64,000 nt of DNA from Diphasiastrum complanatum (GCA_029204225.1 CM055106.1:16754980-16818979); one strand, 5' to 3'; positions 11,640-26,250 are shown, counted from the stretch's first letter. A program made the numbers and translations. Notes: generated by a model not told the origin, from the sequence alone.

Positions 11640-12110
11640 TTATTGATGAGTATTTGAGATTCACTAGGAACAAGTCTAAGGCATTCAACTGACGAAATGT
11701 CTGACTATCTATCTTCGTGCGGCATACATTTTTAGTTCACCACCAGCTATACCCCACAACAGAATGGAATAGCCAAAAGAAAGAACCGAACATTGCTAGA
11801 TGCAGCATAAACAATGCTATCAAATGCTCAGCTACCCAAAAAGTTTTGCACTGAAGCAATTTTTATAGCTTACTATATGCAGCATTATTCAAACACCAAA
11901 GCCGTCGACTCGAAGACTCCCTTTGAAGGCTAATATGGCTACAAGCCAAGTGTTCGGTTGTCTATGCTATTTGCAGATTCCCTCTAAACTGATAAAGAAG
12001 CTTGATCATGTCAGGTGTAGAAATATCTTCGTCGGGTATTTGACCTCCCACAAAGCGTATCAAATCTATGATGTCGAATTATGTCGAATAGGAAAGTGAA
12101 ATCAAGGTGG
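11640..12110 (+). pseudogene. Ty1/copia integrase relic
   Basis: Read across frames, the stretch carries an integrase core: a degenerate PQQNG-type motif followed by KNRTLLDA, TMLSNAQLPKKF, AVDSKTPFE and YGYKPSV. It has several stops and shifts. No LTR, RT or gag accompanies it, and element A ends 24 bp to its left. Confidence 0.8.
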
Positions 12111-12790
12111 TCAATAGATCATGAAAATTTTGGCGTCACGCAAATGTAGTGTTTGGGAAAGTCGGCAAAGTTCAAGAATGAAACCGGCAACTTTTGCCAG
12201 AACCGGCATGCTAGAAAACTTGCAGGTTTTCTTAGGTCATAAAATAATGTATAATCGGCATGTATTGAGGGTCATCCTTGTAAAAATCGAAAAAGTTTTT
12301 GAAATGCAGGTTTTTGGAGGGGAACCCCAAAAAGGTGTCCCCAACACATACGCAAATGCATGACATTTAGGTCTTTAAAATTAAAAAATGAAAACTTTGA
12401 AATTAGCAAAAAAAACGTGATGCAACAGTTCTTGAGATCCCAAGGAAGATGAGGTCCTTGAGTGATTTGCCTCATTGACAACTTCATTGTTCGAACTGGC
12501 CCTTGTACTGCTCAATTGAAGATCAATATTGAAAGAAATATTGCATCTTAGCACAGTTAAAGTAACATTTCATCTTTTAGCAAGTCATGACAATAACTTG
12601 TCGCTATTATGGCATGGCAAAGCTAATAAAGAAGAATGACAATTTCCAAGGACAGCCAATACAACAAAGTTCAAACTCCAATCAAGCTTCCCCTTTCTAC
12701 TCTGGCGTTGTCCATCCAATTCGGCACCAATACCCAGAAATGAAAAAATAAATAGAGGGAAAAGCAAAAGCACCTTCAATATGAAGAATA
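12111..12790. other. intergenic, upstream of GDP-mannose pyrophosphorylase gene
   Basis: No coding region or known repeat was recognised. The last 200 bp should contain the proximal promoter of the gene at 13130. The words CGGCAA/CGGCAT recur at 12160-12260 without a clear unit. Confidence 0.4.
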
Positions 12791-12791
12791 A

Positions 12792-12799
12792 TATAAATA
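12792..12799 (+). promoter_or_regulatory. putative TATA box for GDP-mannose pyrophosphorylase gene
   Basis: TATAAATA lies about 335 bp before the ATG. A pyrimidine-rich stretch (12840-12910) typical of plant 5' leaders follows. Transcription would be expected to start near 12825-12835, giving a leader of about 300 nt. No experimental or alignment support was available. Confidence 0.5.
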
Positions 12800-13129
12800 C
12801 ATGCTAAGGGCAGCCCTTAATAATAAAGGCAGTAATGATCCACCTCCGCCCTTCCTTTTCTTCTGCTCCCTTCTCTGCTCTCTCCCTTTGCTTTCGTCGC
12901 TCTTGCGCGCGCTGCCAGATCTCTTATGCTGCGATGGCTGCTCTATTTTCGTTGTCAGCGTAGCAGATGACTTTTGTGGTGCTGAGATTTGATCCTGTCT
13001 GGAGGATTTGATTGATCGTGGGAATTTGGAAGGTTTTTGGGTCAGTTAGATTGATCCTTCGATCAATCCCTTTGGTGTTTTGGTGCTGATCAGACAGATC
13101 AGTGTTGGGTTTTGTTTGGGATCGCGGAC

Positions 13130-16100
13130 ATGAAGGCATTAATTCTGGTGGGGGGGTTCGGGACGCGGTTGCGTCCTCTCACTCTCAGTTTCCCAAAGCC
13201 CCTTGTGGACTTTGCCAACAAGCCCATGATTCTGCATCAGGTCAGTTTCTATGGCTGCAGATCACGGTCGGTTTTTAAATGCTCAGTTCTTGATTCATTT
13301 TTTCGATTTGGAATGCCAGTAGCTTGCGTTTGATCCATTCAAAAGGTTGACTCGGGAATAAGAAGATAGCACAATTCACTATCCTCTTAAAGCTTGCCAT
13401 CATGAGACTGTCGTTCACAAAATAATTCCTTCATACTTTTTGGATGTTTTGCATTAAATTCCATTAGAGGCAGACATTTGCTGCTACCCTCTCTCATAGT
13501 TTTTTCTTTGAGGACGTCTTGCTAGGGTGGCTGGGATGCTGTCAAAATGAACCGTAGCATTGAATGGTTGAACGTTCAGAAATATGATAGGGCTGATAAG
13601 TCTTCCAGTCATCTCCACTATATATACTTGATATTGCATGATTTTGGTCCATTATACAGAAACAGCAGCAATAATTCGTAAAAGCAAGTATACGCCTTGT
13701 TATATTTCATTATTCTGGGCCATCATACTGAAACAGCAGCAAAATTCGGAAAAGCAACTTCATGTCTTTTTGTTTTTCTATGAATTGCATTGCTTCGTGT
13801 TTGCCAGCTATTGCATGATCCTCACTTGAGTGGACATGCAGATCGAGGCCCTGAAGGATGCAGGAGTGACTGAAGTTGTGCTGGCTATCAATTATCAACC
13901 AGAGGTAGCTTTTTCCAGCTTTTTTATGATACTATCATCATACCTACAGATTTATTTGTTAGCATTGAGCTTGGACTGCTGGGCAGCTAGCTATGCACAA
14001 ATTTTAAGGATAGATGCCTCTAACTTGTTGAACTATAAAGTATAAAGTAGTACTTTGATACCTGTTTTCGGGTTTTTCTAAGCTGGGTCTTTTGGAAACA
14101 AGTACCCACAGTCTGATCTGAAGCCATTTGAATGTATAGAGCTGTGTGCAAGTCACTATCCTTACGTGGGAGTTTGGATTGAGGTCAATAACTGCCTGTA
14201 AATTGCGGACGAACCAGAATATGTGGCTGTTTCAGATAAAGGATATCATCAATTTAATCACGTTTTCAGAAGCATGACAAAATGCCATTATTAGATATTC
14301 ATAAGCATCACAATATATGATCTGAACGCTGACAGAGTGTGGTAGTGTATTAGCTGTGAGTCATATTCAAGTCACCCTAGATGAGAAGTTGGAATCTTCT
14401 TGGTTTGGCAGCTTTTGGTCATCGAAAATAGTACAGCAGGGTTAGTTAAGAACTTTCCGGGCTAAAATTAATTACAACATTGTGGCCAAGCATTGAATTT
14501 GCTGTTTGGAACATGCATATGTATTGTAATTTGGTACTCATCACTCCTGTAAGTAATATGTAGCTAACAGTTAATAATATGTAGCTAGTAGTTTTTATCT
14601 TTCCAAGACAACAAAAGGAGGCACTCCAAACCATTTGGTTTCTTAAGATAAAGTTCTATACAATAGAATCTAGAAGACATGTTAAGTTTTAGGGCTCAGC
14701 TTCATGGGTAGTAAATTGTTGCTTATAATCCATTGTTTAACAGATTACATGCCCGTCAAAAAAATTGTTTTATGTAAATATGTTTCCCTTTAAAGATGTG
14801 TAACCAATGTAAAATAAAATCTGCTGCTGCCTCTTAGAGAATGACTTCCCACTATGATTCTGAAATTGTTGTAGAAAAGGCAGCTTTGCCAAACATTGCC
14901 AGTACTCTGTCTGACATAATTTTCTTATATATCTGGGATCTAAAGTTCATAAATTGTTCTGTGCAAGTACACTAAATGGAAAATAGAAGTATGACTAGAT
15001 CAAGGAAATGCTAATTAGTAACTGATTAATCATGTTATGTCAGCTAAAGTTTTATTAGTACGAAGATTGCAGAGGAGATGTTGACAATGGTGGCCTAGAT
15101 TTGCAACTTTGTTTCCTTATACAGAATATTTTAGTCATCACGTCATTCGTGTAAAAAGTCGAAAATTGTTTTGTAAATGTGTTCCATCTTTGAGACATTG
15201 CCAGTGTTCAAGAGAAAAATGGTAGCAATCAATTCTCACATTCGAATTGATATCATTTATTCAAGGTCATCTGGGAAGAATGAATCTGCTGCTTCTTCTG
15301 GGGTCTATCTGGAATCTTAAATTTATGAATGTGTCTATCTGGGATCTTAAGTTCATGAATTCCTCTGTGAAAGTCTTTAAATGGAAATATTTGTTTAGTT
15401 TTTTCCCCCTTTGCAGAAATATGAAAACTTTGCATTTTAAGATAGCTGTTTATAAATCGGGAAATGCAATTCACTTGCAGGATTCTCCTTGAGAAACTGT
15501 AGTCGATTGAAGCATTATGTTTCAACTTTATTCATTTGAACGGTCTTAATCCTGCTAGTTGTTCTTTTCTTCTCTCATTAACACAAGTATTATTATCCTT
15601 TATCTTATTTCGAGCAGTATTATTAAGGAGTGCTATCTGGTTACAAAAAGAACAAATCAACCAGCATGGAAGCATTAATGCATAACTATTTCCTCTTCAC
15701 CAACGTCTGAATTGTTTGAGGTGCCTTACATTCATGAAATCATTCAAATTGTATGCTCTAAAATGCTATTGCCAAGAATCCAAATTCAAATCAACAATAT
15801 GTAAAAGCACCTTTGAGGTCCACGAACCCCTTTTCACTGAACACATTTAACCTACTGATTCAGTTTATTATCGTTCAAATCTTTCCCAGCTTATGCACTG
15901 GTATCTGCAAGTTATAAATTTTGATTCTATGAAGCAGTTGTGGAAATACTTATGAATAAGCAGTTTCAAATGAAGTTTATATTAACAAGGTGACACTGTA
16001 TTCCATAGGTGATGTTGAATTTCCTGAGGGATTTTGAGACGAAATTGAACATCAAGATTACTTGCTCTCAAGAAACTGAGCCAATGGGCACTGGGGGGCC

Positions 16101-17101
16101 TTTGGCATTGGCACGTGATAAGCTCATTGATGGTTCTGGAGAGCCCTTTTTTGTCTTAAACAGCGATGTGATTTGTGAATTTCCTTTGAAGCAAATGATA
16201 TCTTTTCACAAGCAACATAAAGGAGAGGCTTCCATTATGGTTACTAAGGTAAGTATGCTACAAGTGAGAAATATAAAGATTTTATGTTTCTTTTGTCATG
16301 TTCCAGTGTCATCCTAGACGTACCGAAGAAACTGTGAGTGTGACAATTGGGTTGCACTATTTTATATTTTACCCTGAAGACAAACAGAAAGGTATTCTAC
16401 TAACAGAATCTCTAATTTATCTGGTATAGGTGGATGAACCATCTAAGTATGGGGTGGTTGTGTTGGACGAAGATACTGGATTGGTACAACGATTTTTTGA
16501 GAAGCCTAATACGTTTGTAGGTAACAAGATCAATGCTGGCATTTACCTCCTTAATCCCAGTACCTTGGATAGAATTGAACTGAGGCCAACCTCAATTGAG
16601 AAGGAGGTATTTCCCTCTATGGCTGCTGAGGAGCAGCTCTTTGCTATGGTTCTGCCAGGATTTTGGATGGATATTGGGCAGCCAAAAGATTACATAACAG
16701 GTTTGCGGTTGTACCTAGACTTTCTTAGAAGAATTTTTTCTGAGAAGCTTGCAGCAGGAAACTATGTGTTGGGCAATGTAATTGTCGAAGAAACTGCACG
16801 CATTGGAGAAGGCTGTCTAATAGGTCCGGATGTCTCAATTGGCCAAGGCTGTGTGATAGAAGATGGTGTTCGTCTTTCAAGGTGCACCATTATGCGCGGA
16901 TCACGAATAAAAAAGCATGCCTGTATCTCGGGGAGCATTGTTGGTTGGCATTCAACTGTTGGGCAGTGGGCCAGAGTTGATAATATGACAATTTTAGGAG
17001 AGGATGTTCATGTGTCCGATGAGATCTACACCAATGGAGGAGTAGTACTGCCCCATAAGGAGATTAAGTCTAGCATTTTGAAGCCAGAAATTGTCATGTG
17101 A
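13130..17101 (+). CDS. GMPP: GDP-mannose pyrophosphorylase (mannose-1-phosphate guanylyltransferase)
   Basis: Cytosolic enzyme making GDP-mannose from mannose-1-phosphate and GTP, feeding ascorbate synthesis, cell-wall mannans, GDP-fucose, N-glycans and GPI anchors (Arabidopsis CYT1/VTC1 family). Four exons join in frame: 13130-13240, 13842-13904, 16009-16248 and 16430-17101. All introns are GT-AG (601, 2104 and 181 bp), and the product is 361 residues, the family's usual length. The nucleotidyltransferase signature [17 protein letters not shown] starts at residue 8. LNSD carries a metal-binding Asp at 111, and [13 protein letters not shown] is in exon 4. A left-handed beta-helix of hexapeptide repeats ([17 protein letters not shown]) fills the C-terminus, which ends ILKPEIVM as in plant homologues. 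The ATG at 13130 matches the conserved MKALILVGG start; the frame is open further upstream but without another ATG. No lesion was found, so it looks functional. Confidence 0.97.
13645..13762 (+). repeat. duplicated block in intron 1
   Basis: Two imperfect copies of about 45 bp, starting at 13645 and 13716 (period 71). They share GAAACAGCAGCAA and AATTCGKAAAAGCAA and lie wholly within intron 1, about 80 bp before exon 2. Confidence 0.75.
14930..15390 (+). repeat. dispersed duplication in intron 2
   Basis: The block TATCTGGGATCTAAAGTTCA (from about 14931) recurs as a diverged copy near 15338-15390, and a shorter third version lies at 15306-15337. All are intronic and non-coding. Confidence 0.6.
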
Positions 17102-17262
17102 TGTGAGTTTCTACAGTAGTTGCTGCACATATTTGCCATGTTTTGTCTTACAATATACTTGGTGATTAATTGTCAAAGGAATAGATAATACTATCCCAGT
17201 TCCATGTAAGGAATGGGATACATTTTTTGACAAATTGATAGTTTGCCCTTATGCAGATAAAG

Positions 17263-17318
17263 AGCTCTATGGGGAATGAGTAATCTCGGTAGCTCTATGT
17301 GGAATGAGTAATCTCAGT
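17263..17318 (+). repeat. 28-bp tandem duplication in the GDP-mannose pyrophosphorylase 3' region
   Basis: Two 28-bp units (17263-17290 and 17291-17318), AGCTCTATGKGGAATGAG..., differ at two positions. They lie 160-220 bp after the stop codon, probably in or just past the 3' UTR. Confidence 0.85.
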
Positions 17319-18555
17319 AAACTCTCCACTCAAACGAAATATCTTACCAAACCCGATGGTGGTGCCTTGAGCCATTGATTCTGAAGATTGAATGACACCA
17401 GAAAATGCATGACTTTTCTCTTCTGTAACCATTTCATTCAAAAGCCAAAGCATATGTAAGTGATATCTTTCACAGGCGTCCTTCTCTTACTGATTGTTAA
17501 TATTCTAGCACTTTAGGGATCTTTATTTTCAATACTTGAAGATGAGTTCATTGCACTTTCAAGGATGTCAATTGTAGTTTCCTATCAAAAGATCACAAAG
17601 TTTGGTATGTTTTTCTTAGTGGAAGGTAGCCATTATGGTTTTACTTATTTATGTCTATTGTTTGTAGATTTGGGTTTATGTTGTCTATTGACTTAAGCAT
17701 GCCCATTGTTTTTGGTTTATGTTGATTATCGCTTTAGCATGTAATATGTCATTTATTTAGGCCCATAAGTTTTCTAAAAGCATGATTATGGTCCATTGAT
17801 ACCAATCTCAATCTTTGAGTATACCTATAAGTGTGCTCATGTATTTTTTTGAATAGGTGTGCTCATGTATCTTTGTTTTGTTTAGAATGCCATTTGTTGT
17901 TTTTTGAGTGTGATGTGCAAGTCCACTTATAAAACCTAGATTGGGAATGTCAAAGGTTCCCATTGATCCAAATGATGACATCACACCATTCGACATAGTG
18001 GGCTTGGATGATATCGTGTTCTTATGCACTTGATCCTCTCTCACAAATTTTTTTTGCAAAATTGCACAATAATTACACAAAAATTGGAAACTAAAGCAAT
18101 GATGTCTCATTGCAAAGAATTGCTTTTCTATACAAAAAAACAAGGTTCTTTTTTTGCAATTGATCACAAAGGAGCAAGGTGTTGTTCCCAACAAAAACAA
18201 GAACAACAACTGAAGTGCAATGTGCTTGTTGATGATGAACGTAAAGTCAATACATGAAGTGAGATGGTTTTTTTTAAAATAGAAAATATTGTGTTTGATC
18301 CTTTGCATAATTTAAGGAGGTCTCACTGCTCAATAAGTGTAGTCTCAGCATATGTTAGTAAACAACACTAGTTTGACTAAAAGTTTCAGGGCCTACTATT
18401 CCTAATGAGGTGCCCTTTGTTTTTCTCTAAGGTGAGGCAAGAATGCAAGATATTTGGAGTATCTTAGGTGAAAGTTGACCTCTTGTGGATTAATGATTCT
18501 AGTGAAAATTGACTAGAGTGTACCTTGAGATTCACTAAACCTTTTGGGAAGAAAC
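17319..18555. other. unassigned intergenic
   Basis: No gene was recognised. A 166-codon minus-strand open frame at 17808-18308 has no recognisable domain and its composition follows the AT-rich background, so it is left uncalled. Confidence 0.4.
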
Positions 18556-19107
18556 CAGTGTTAGGCAGGTATTGATATTTTTAATACCAGCCGGGTCCTG
18601 GTATTATACCTTTCTAAAATTTTTGATACCAGTCGGGTATGAATATCACCATGTTTGTAAATTGGGCTTGTATCAATCGGCCTAGGTATTACAAGGGTGA
18701 TACCAGCCGAGTATAAACTTGGGTATGAGTATCTTTTTCTAAGATAAGACTTTTTTTATCAAGGCTAGTATGCATTTAATGAAAAATATGGCCTTATTAA
18801 ATGTAACATGCATATGATTTTAAGGCCAATACTTTGTTGGTGCCCACCAATGTCTTTGGGACACCATGACTAATATTTATCACATATTTAAATTTTGAAA
18901 GCCAACTAAAAATGGATACTATATTGATACCATGTTAAATTCTAACTTGTTGCCCCTAATCCGGGTATCGATATGTGCATTGATGGGCTAAAACCAGTCG
19001 GAGTCGGGTATCAACCATAGTATTACAAAATCATATACCAGTCGAGTATGTTCTCACATACCATTATTGATATCACTCGGGCACCTATATACCCGCCCCC
19101 AACACTA
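18556..19107. mobile_element. non-autonomous hAT-type DNA transposon (552 bp)
   Basis: Imperfect terminal inverted repeats CAGTGTTAGGCAGGTAT (left) and TAGTGTTGGGGGCGGGTAT (reverse complement of the right end) are flanked by a perfect 8-bp direct repeat, GAAGAAAC, at 18548-18555 and 19108-19115. An 8-bp duplication with YAGTGTT-type ends is the hAT superfamily signature. There is no transposase frame, so it would depend on a transposase in trans. The interior has at least six copies of an ATACCAGYCGRGTAT-like motif near both ends. Confidence 0.88.
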
Positions 19108-19115
19108 GAAGAAAC

Positions 19116-21477
19116 TAAAATATCTTTAACCCTTGAAAAGATGGGACCCATCCTTTAATATTTTGGTGACATTTTGTGAAGTCCTAATTCTCCAAAGCAA
19201 ACTCCAAATCACTATTAAAACATTTGAAATGTCATTTGACATCAAGGTGGAAAGAAGGAAACACAACTTCCAATGATGAAGCCTTGTCTTATTGCTTGGT
19301 TGTCATGTTCTGAATCCATTGTGTGATATTTTCACACTTGCCTTGAATGGTTTTTGTTGTGATGTTGATTGAAGAAATGAAATGCATTTTTCTATTGAGG
19401 CTTTTCACGACTTCCCAAAGTGTACTCTTTTATAAAAAAATCCTTATGTGTTCCCTAAAGTTAATGAAGAATGAAATTTAAGGTATGTATAAAAGTTGCA
19501 TTCTACCAAAGTAACATGACTTGAAAAGATCAGCCCATTTTCAAAGACTTTGCAATGTTTTGGTATTTGCACTTCATACATATGAAGTGTGCATAATCTC
19601 AAAGGTGAAGTTTTGCCATTGTGCTTTATAGTTTGGAGTTCCTAATGGAGACAAAATTGCTTTGAAGTGGTGATATTATTTTAATATAAAAGATCATCAT
19701 CATTTGCTTTTGCGAAGTTTCACACTTTAAAAATAACCTTCAAAAACTCATACATTCCAACCCTTATAAACCAATTGTGCTATTTGAAAAAATGGAGATA
19801 TGCATCTTGTGACTGGGGAGGCATTAATCATGTGGTTAACATGATGGGTAGCGCTTGAATTTTCAATAAGCTAATTTATTATTTTATTGTAGGTTCTAGG
19901 TCATATTGTGATTATTTTATTATTGCTTCCAAGTCATATTGTGATCATTTTTTGTTCATATGAAATTTCTAGGGTGTCTAAATCTTTATGAAGTAGGTTT
20001 TTGAATTTAAGAAGAGTTGCAAACCTAATCGATTCAGCATATGCAACCTTCCACATAGTTAAAGAATGGAACAATAATTGTATCTGAGTAGGTTTTTAAT
20101 GATGAAGTTGGTCAATTTTAATTGCGATCACACATTTTATATCTAGGGGGAGTCTTTCCAAGACAAAATATATTGTTTTGAGATTAATCTCTCCATAAAT
20201 AAGGGTTTTGTGGTAAATTGAAAGAGATGAGAACTAGTTGATCTCTTTGTTGAAGATGGACCTCGATTAGAGTTTTTTTGTGAGCACAATGAGATGATAT
20301 TATATACGGTAGAGGATGTTAGAGACATCTCATTCTCAATGTCGGCCTAAAAGAGGATATCTCTTGATATTATTTAATGTCGTATTTAAAATTTTAAAAT
20401 AATGTGTCAAATGTGTTGTGGAGTCTCTCTCTTAAGGGAATGACCCCCTTCTTTCACTTTTAATTGATGTGAGAAAAGACAAGGGCTCTTCTTTCATAAT
20501 CTAGACCAACAAAGGAAAGTCCCAACACGTACAAAAGCCATTGCCTAAAAGATTCAACCATCAAAACAAAAATGTAGTAAATCTACTTTTGAGGAAGAGC
20601 TGATGTATACAACAAGGGAAAATCCCAAAAGCGTTGCAAAGCCGTATAAAGTCTTACAGTACAAGGTACTATAAAGCAAAGCAAGTTTTAGGAGACTCAG
20701 CTGTTACCTGCCACCATCCCACAACACAAAATTGCACGAGTTAGTACAGTGAGGAAACAGGTGTCATAGCCAAGCATAAGTTGCTATCCATGTCCGAAAC
20801 AAGATTGACTTCCTTTATCAACATAAATTCAGTTACATAAAATATTTCCAATCTTCGCAAGCATAATGTATTTTACTCGCAATATGTTATGCCCTAGGTT
20901 TTTAACCGTATCAGGAGGGAAGCCATACTGATTAGTTTTAGGACGTAAGCAACGTATATACCAAAAGTAGTTGTGTTTGATGCAATTTGTTTCGAATTTG
21001 ATATCATGCATGGAGATACATTGTTGGTTGAAGGTCATGAAGCATTAGATGTGAGAACATTACAACATACAACAGGAAGGCGAATGCATAAACATCGTGC
21101 ATGAGTAGCTTTTGTTCACAAGTTTGTTTGATGAAGTTGTGTCATAATTTTGCTGGTTACGAGAATATGTGGAATTCTAGTGATTTGATGTTTCAACCTC
21201 AGTGTGTATTTTAATCTCATAGACGAGACAGAATAGAAACAATTCTGGATGTCTCTACTAGTTTCACTAGTGCTTTTGATCTCGCATGGGGTCTCAATGA
21301 GTGTGTTCGCAAAGCAGGTTTGTCTCTTCATGTGTGTAACAAATTAACATTGGTGGCAAGTGGGTATGTATCCACGTACTCTAGTTTTGCAATGCCAATT
21401 TCTATGCATTCACATTTCGGTGATTGGTTGCTCATTTTTGTTGTTCTTTTTGTGTGCAATATTCAATATGTAACAAG
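19116..21477. other. unassigned intergenic
   Basis: AT-rich DNA without a recognised gene, transposon domain or tandem repeat. The longest frames are about 70 codons. Confidence 0.4.
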
Positions 21478-21584
21478 TGATTGGAAATGTCTGTGGGTCT
21501 AGGTTAAAAGAACACAATATTCACACATAGTGATTGGAAATGTTTGTGGGTCTAGGTTAAAAGAACACAATATCCCTATCTTGC
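21478..21584 (+). repeat. 53-bp tandem duplication
   Basis: TGATTGGAAATGTCTGTGGG and the following sequence repeat at a 53-bp period (the second copy begins about 21531) with one substitution visible at the start. Confidence 0.85.
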
Positions 21585-21640
21585 CCCTCACACTCTCACT
21601 CACTCCATGTGAAAACATTGGACTAAAGAATTATTGAGTG

Positions 21641-21745
21641 GGGTATTATGCTCCATAGTGGTGTATATGCACCTAAATTTGTGTCTCATATGAAAACAAT
21701 GGGGTATGCTCCATAGTGGTGTATATGCACCTAAATTTGTTTTAC
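21641..21745 (+). repeat. 58-bp-period direct duplication
   Basis: ATGCTCCATAGTGGTGTATA and the next 15 bases occur at 21648 and 21706, identical by eye. Confidence 0.85.
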
Positions 21746-22026
21746 ATATGCAACCACTTCCCTCTCTATCTCTCTCTTCATTGCACGAGTGTACTTTAGT
21801 GACTTGTTTGAACTATGAATTGTATGTTAATTAAAATTACGAAAAGGTTGATCTGAATTTATACTTCATGGTTCCCTTTGTGATTCTTATTTGTCACATA
21901 CTTCCAATGAATTTATCACAACAAAGTTCAATTTCCTAGTGATTTGTAATTATCTGTTTTTTCAGCCACAAAGTTTCTTTTACTAGTAATTTGTTATGAT
22001 ATTGTTGAAGTGCACACTAGTCAATG

Positions 22027-22203
<177 letters not shown>

Positions 22204-22300
22204 ACTATCAATAGATGAAGTGCACATCATTTAGTGTACAATGGTTTTTTTTTTTTCAGAGATTTGTGTTATACAAAACAAATGTGATTGGCTCCCTATG

Positions 22301-22487
<187 letters not shown>

Positions 22488-22882
22488 ATGGTGCCTCCGG
22501 AACACTCTCTCTCTAGAATTGGGTGGTGCGTGGAGGATGGGGTCAACAAGAGAGCTTTTAAGAGAGAAGCTTGTGGCGAAATGTTTACATGTTGGTCGAT
22601 ACTCAGAATCCCGCTCGTCGCTCGGATGTTTTAGCTCAAAAAAAGGTAAACCCCTTGACCCATCGAACTTCATGGAGGTCCATTCCAGTACGAACACTAT
22701 GAGACTTGGGCAAATCCATAAAAGGAGTCCAATAAAATTTCATATATACCACATTTCTTGTAGTTCAAGTCTCTATTTAAGAGAGGGAGCGAGTATTAGA
22801 CCATGAGTTTTTTGGAGAGTTGTGGAGATTCTACACATAGATATTTTGTGGCACTCCCTCTCTCTACTTGAGGAGCCCTTGT

Positions 22883-24568
<1,686 letters not shown>

Positions 24569-26250
24569 TCAAAGTGGAGAGCTCTTAGCAACTTCACAAC
24601 TTGCATGCTCGAGTGCTTTCCATGTGTCTCTTTGTTTAGTCACTTGTATCTGCCATGGAGGTTTCATCTTTGGTTTCTTGGTAGATTGTATCTTCTGGGA
24701 GGTCTGTATCCTCCATTTGCCTCTGGGTGTTTCCGTGGTTCTTCTCTCTGTTGAAGTTCCAGTCTCAAGGAAAACCTTTGATCTGCAGGTTGCACAAACT
24801 TTGATTATCAGTCTCAAGGGGATGGATTCATCAAAAATTGGTGGTAGGAACAGTTTTGGATGGACGGTTTGGTAACGGTGAGGAAACATGATGAAGGCTT
24901 GGTGACAGGGTGAAGGAACTAATACTTTTACAGTTGCAGCCTTGGACCCTTGCAATGGCGAGCTTTGACCACCACTTGCTGGGTGAGGAGCTTGTTCTAT
25001 TTGTAGGTTCATGGTTGTCTTCATCTTCCTTTTTTCTATAGCTCTTCCCTTTGATCCGTTACTTTTGGATCTTTTTGGGCTTCATAAGAGGGGATTCACC
25101 TATCATTACTTCAGAAAGTTTCTTTTGATCAAGATTGATCTGACTCATCTGTTGCTTAGGTTTTGTCCTTTTCTTCTCAGCTTCTTTGCTTAATTTTTTA
25201 TGTCTTCTAGCTGCTTCGCCTGCTTTTGTAGGTCTTTTTTGGCTGAACAACCAATATAGGTGGTAGTTTTCAGGTGAAGAGAAACAAGGGAATAAACAAA
25301 CGTTACAGAGAGTGAGAATTGTATAGCACATATCGAACAAGACTTGCATTCATCAACATTGATAATGTACCTTGATAGTTGCAACATTTCAGTTGTTTTG
25401 TAGAGTAATGTGACTTACTCTCATATGCTCTTGTCAAAACAAGGAAAGGTTGGTGACACTAAAATCTACCATCATTAATAGCAGATGTTGTAAGATATAG
25501 CTTGAGATGTAGGTATGGTTGAGGTACTATGTCCTAAGGACCTCTGTGAACAAGAGATTCAGAACCGAATCTCTATCTGGATTTTTTAATCCAAGAAATA
25601 TTGTGTATTGGCACATTGGAAATTTTATCAGCATGTGGAAAGACAAATAGATTTGAGGTTGTAGAAGGAGAGAAAAGCTGTCAATTCCCTGTGAATGTTG
25701 CTCTTGGTTGGATATTGTAGCAGATGACGGAATATCGGTTTCACTTTCTTTCGACAAGGACTCATTTCGTATTAGTGTCTTCTGACATTTTGGAGTTGGT
25801 ATATTGTGCGATAATGTAGAAGTTCGCAAGAAACTTCTCAATTGAGCAGCAGGTTTAATTGTTGGTTGCTATGGTGCTTGGGTGGTTGTTGTGAGGATCC
25901 TATCGGGATTCATAAATGACGTGATGGGCAGGTAGGATCTTAGTTGGTTGTTTTGGACAGTCTTTGAAACTGTGTTTTCTGATACAGTCAGGACACTCAG
26001 CATGGTACTTGGTCTTGAGTAGACAATCACCCATGAAGTGGCCAGTTTCACCACAGATGAAACATCTGGTGTGCAATGGCCCTTGTATAATGGCATAGCC
26101 ATCTTGTATGGCTAAAGGTTCTGGACTTTCAGACAGATATTCATGATAAGACAAGGCATTTACAGACTGTGATGATTGTTCTTCATATTGTTGAATTGTA
26201 TGTGCTCTGATAGGCCGATAGGAAGGACAAGCATCAGCAGGTTTCAGCAC
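24569..26250 (-). pseudogene. unassigned broken coding region with CCHC zinc knuckle
   Basis: Several minus-strand frames in series look protein-like rather than random. At 26250-25900 the frame includes CFICGETGHFMGDC (C-x2-C-x4-H-x4-C, residues about 63-76 of 116), followed by CPDCIRKHSFKDCPK. About 25349-25059 encodes a Lys/Glu-rich basic stretch. 25024-24569 encodes a Pro/Thr/Lys-rich stretch. Stops and frame changes separate them, and no splice sites joining them could be proved. A CCHC knuckle fits a retroelement or pararetrovirus nucleocapsid, or a host RNA-binding protein. I do not recognise the family, and no RT was found beside it. Confidence 0.4.

Noticed and set aside
17808-18308. 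166-codon minus-strand open frame
   Set aside because: No recognisable domain, Phe/Lys/Asn-rich composition following AT-rich DNA, and no promoter or splice support.
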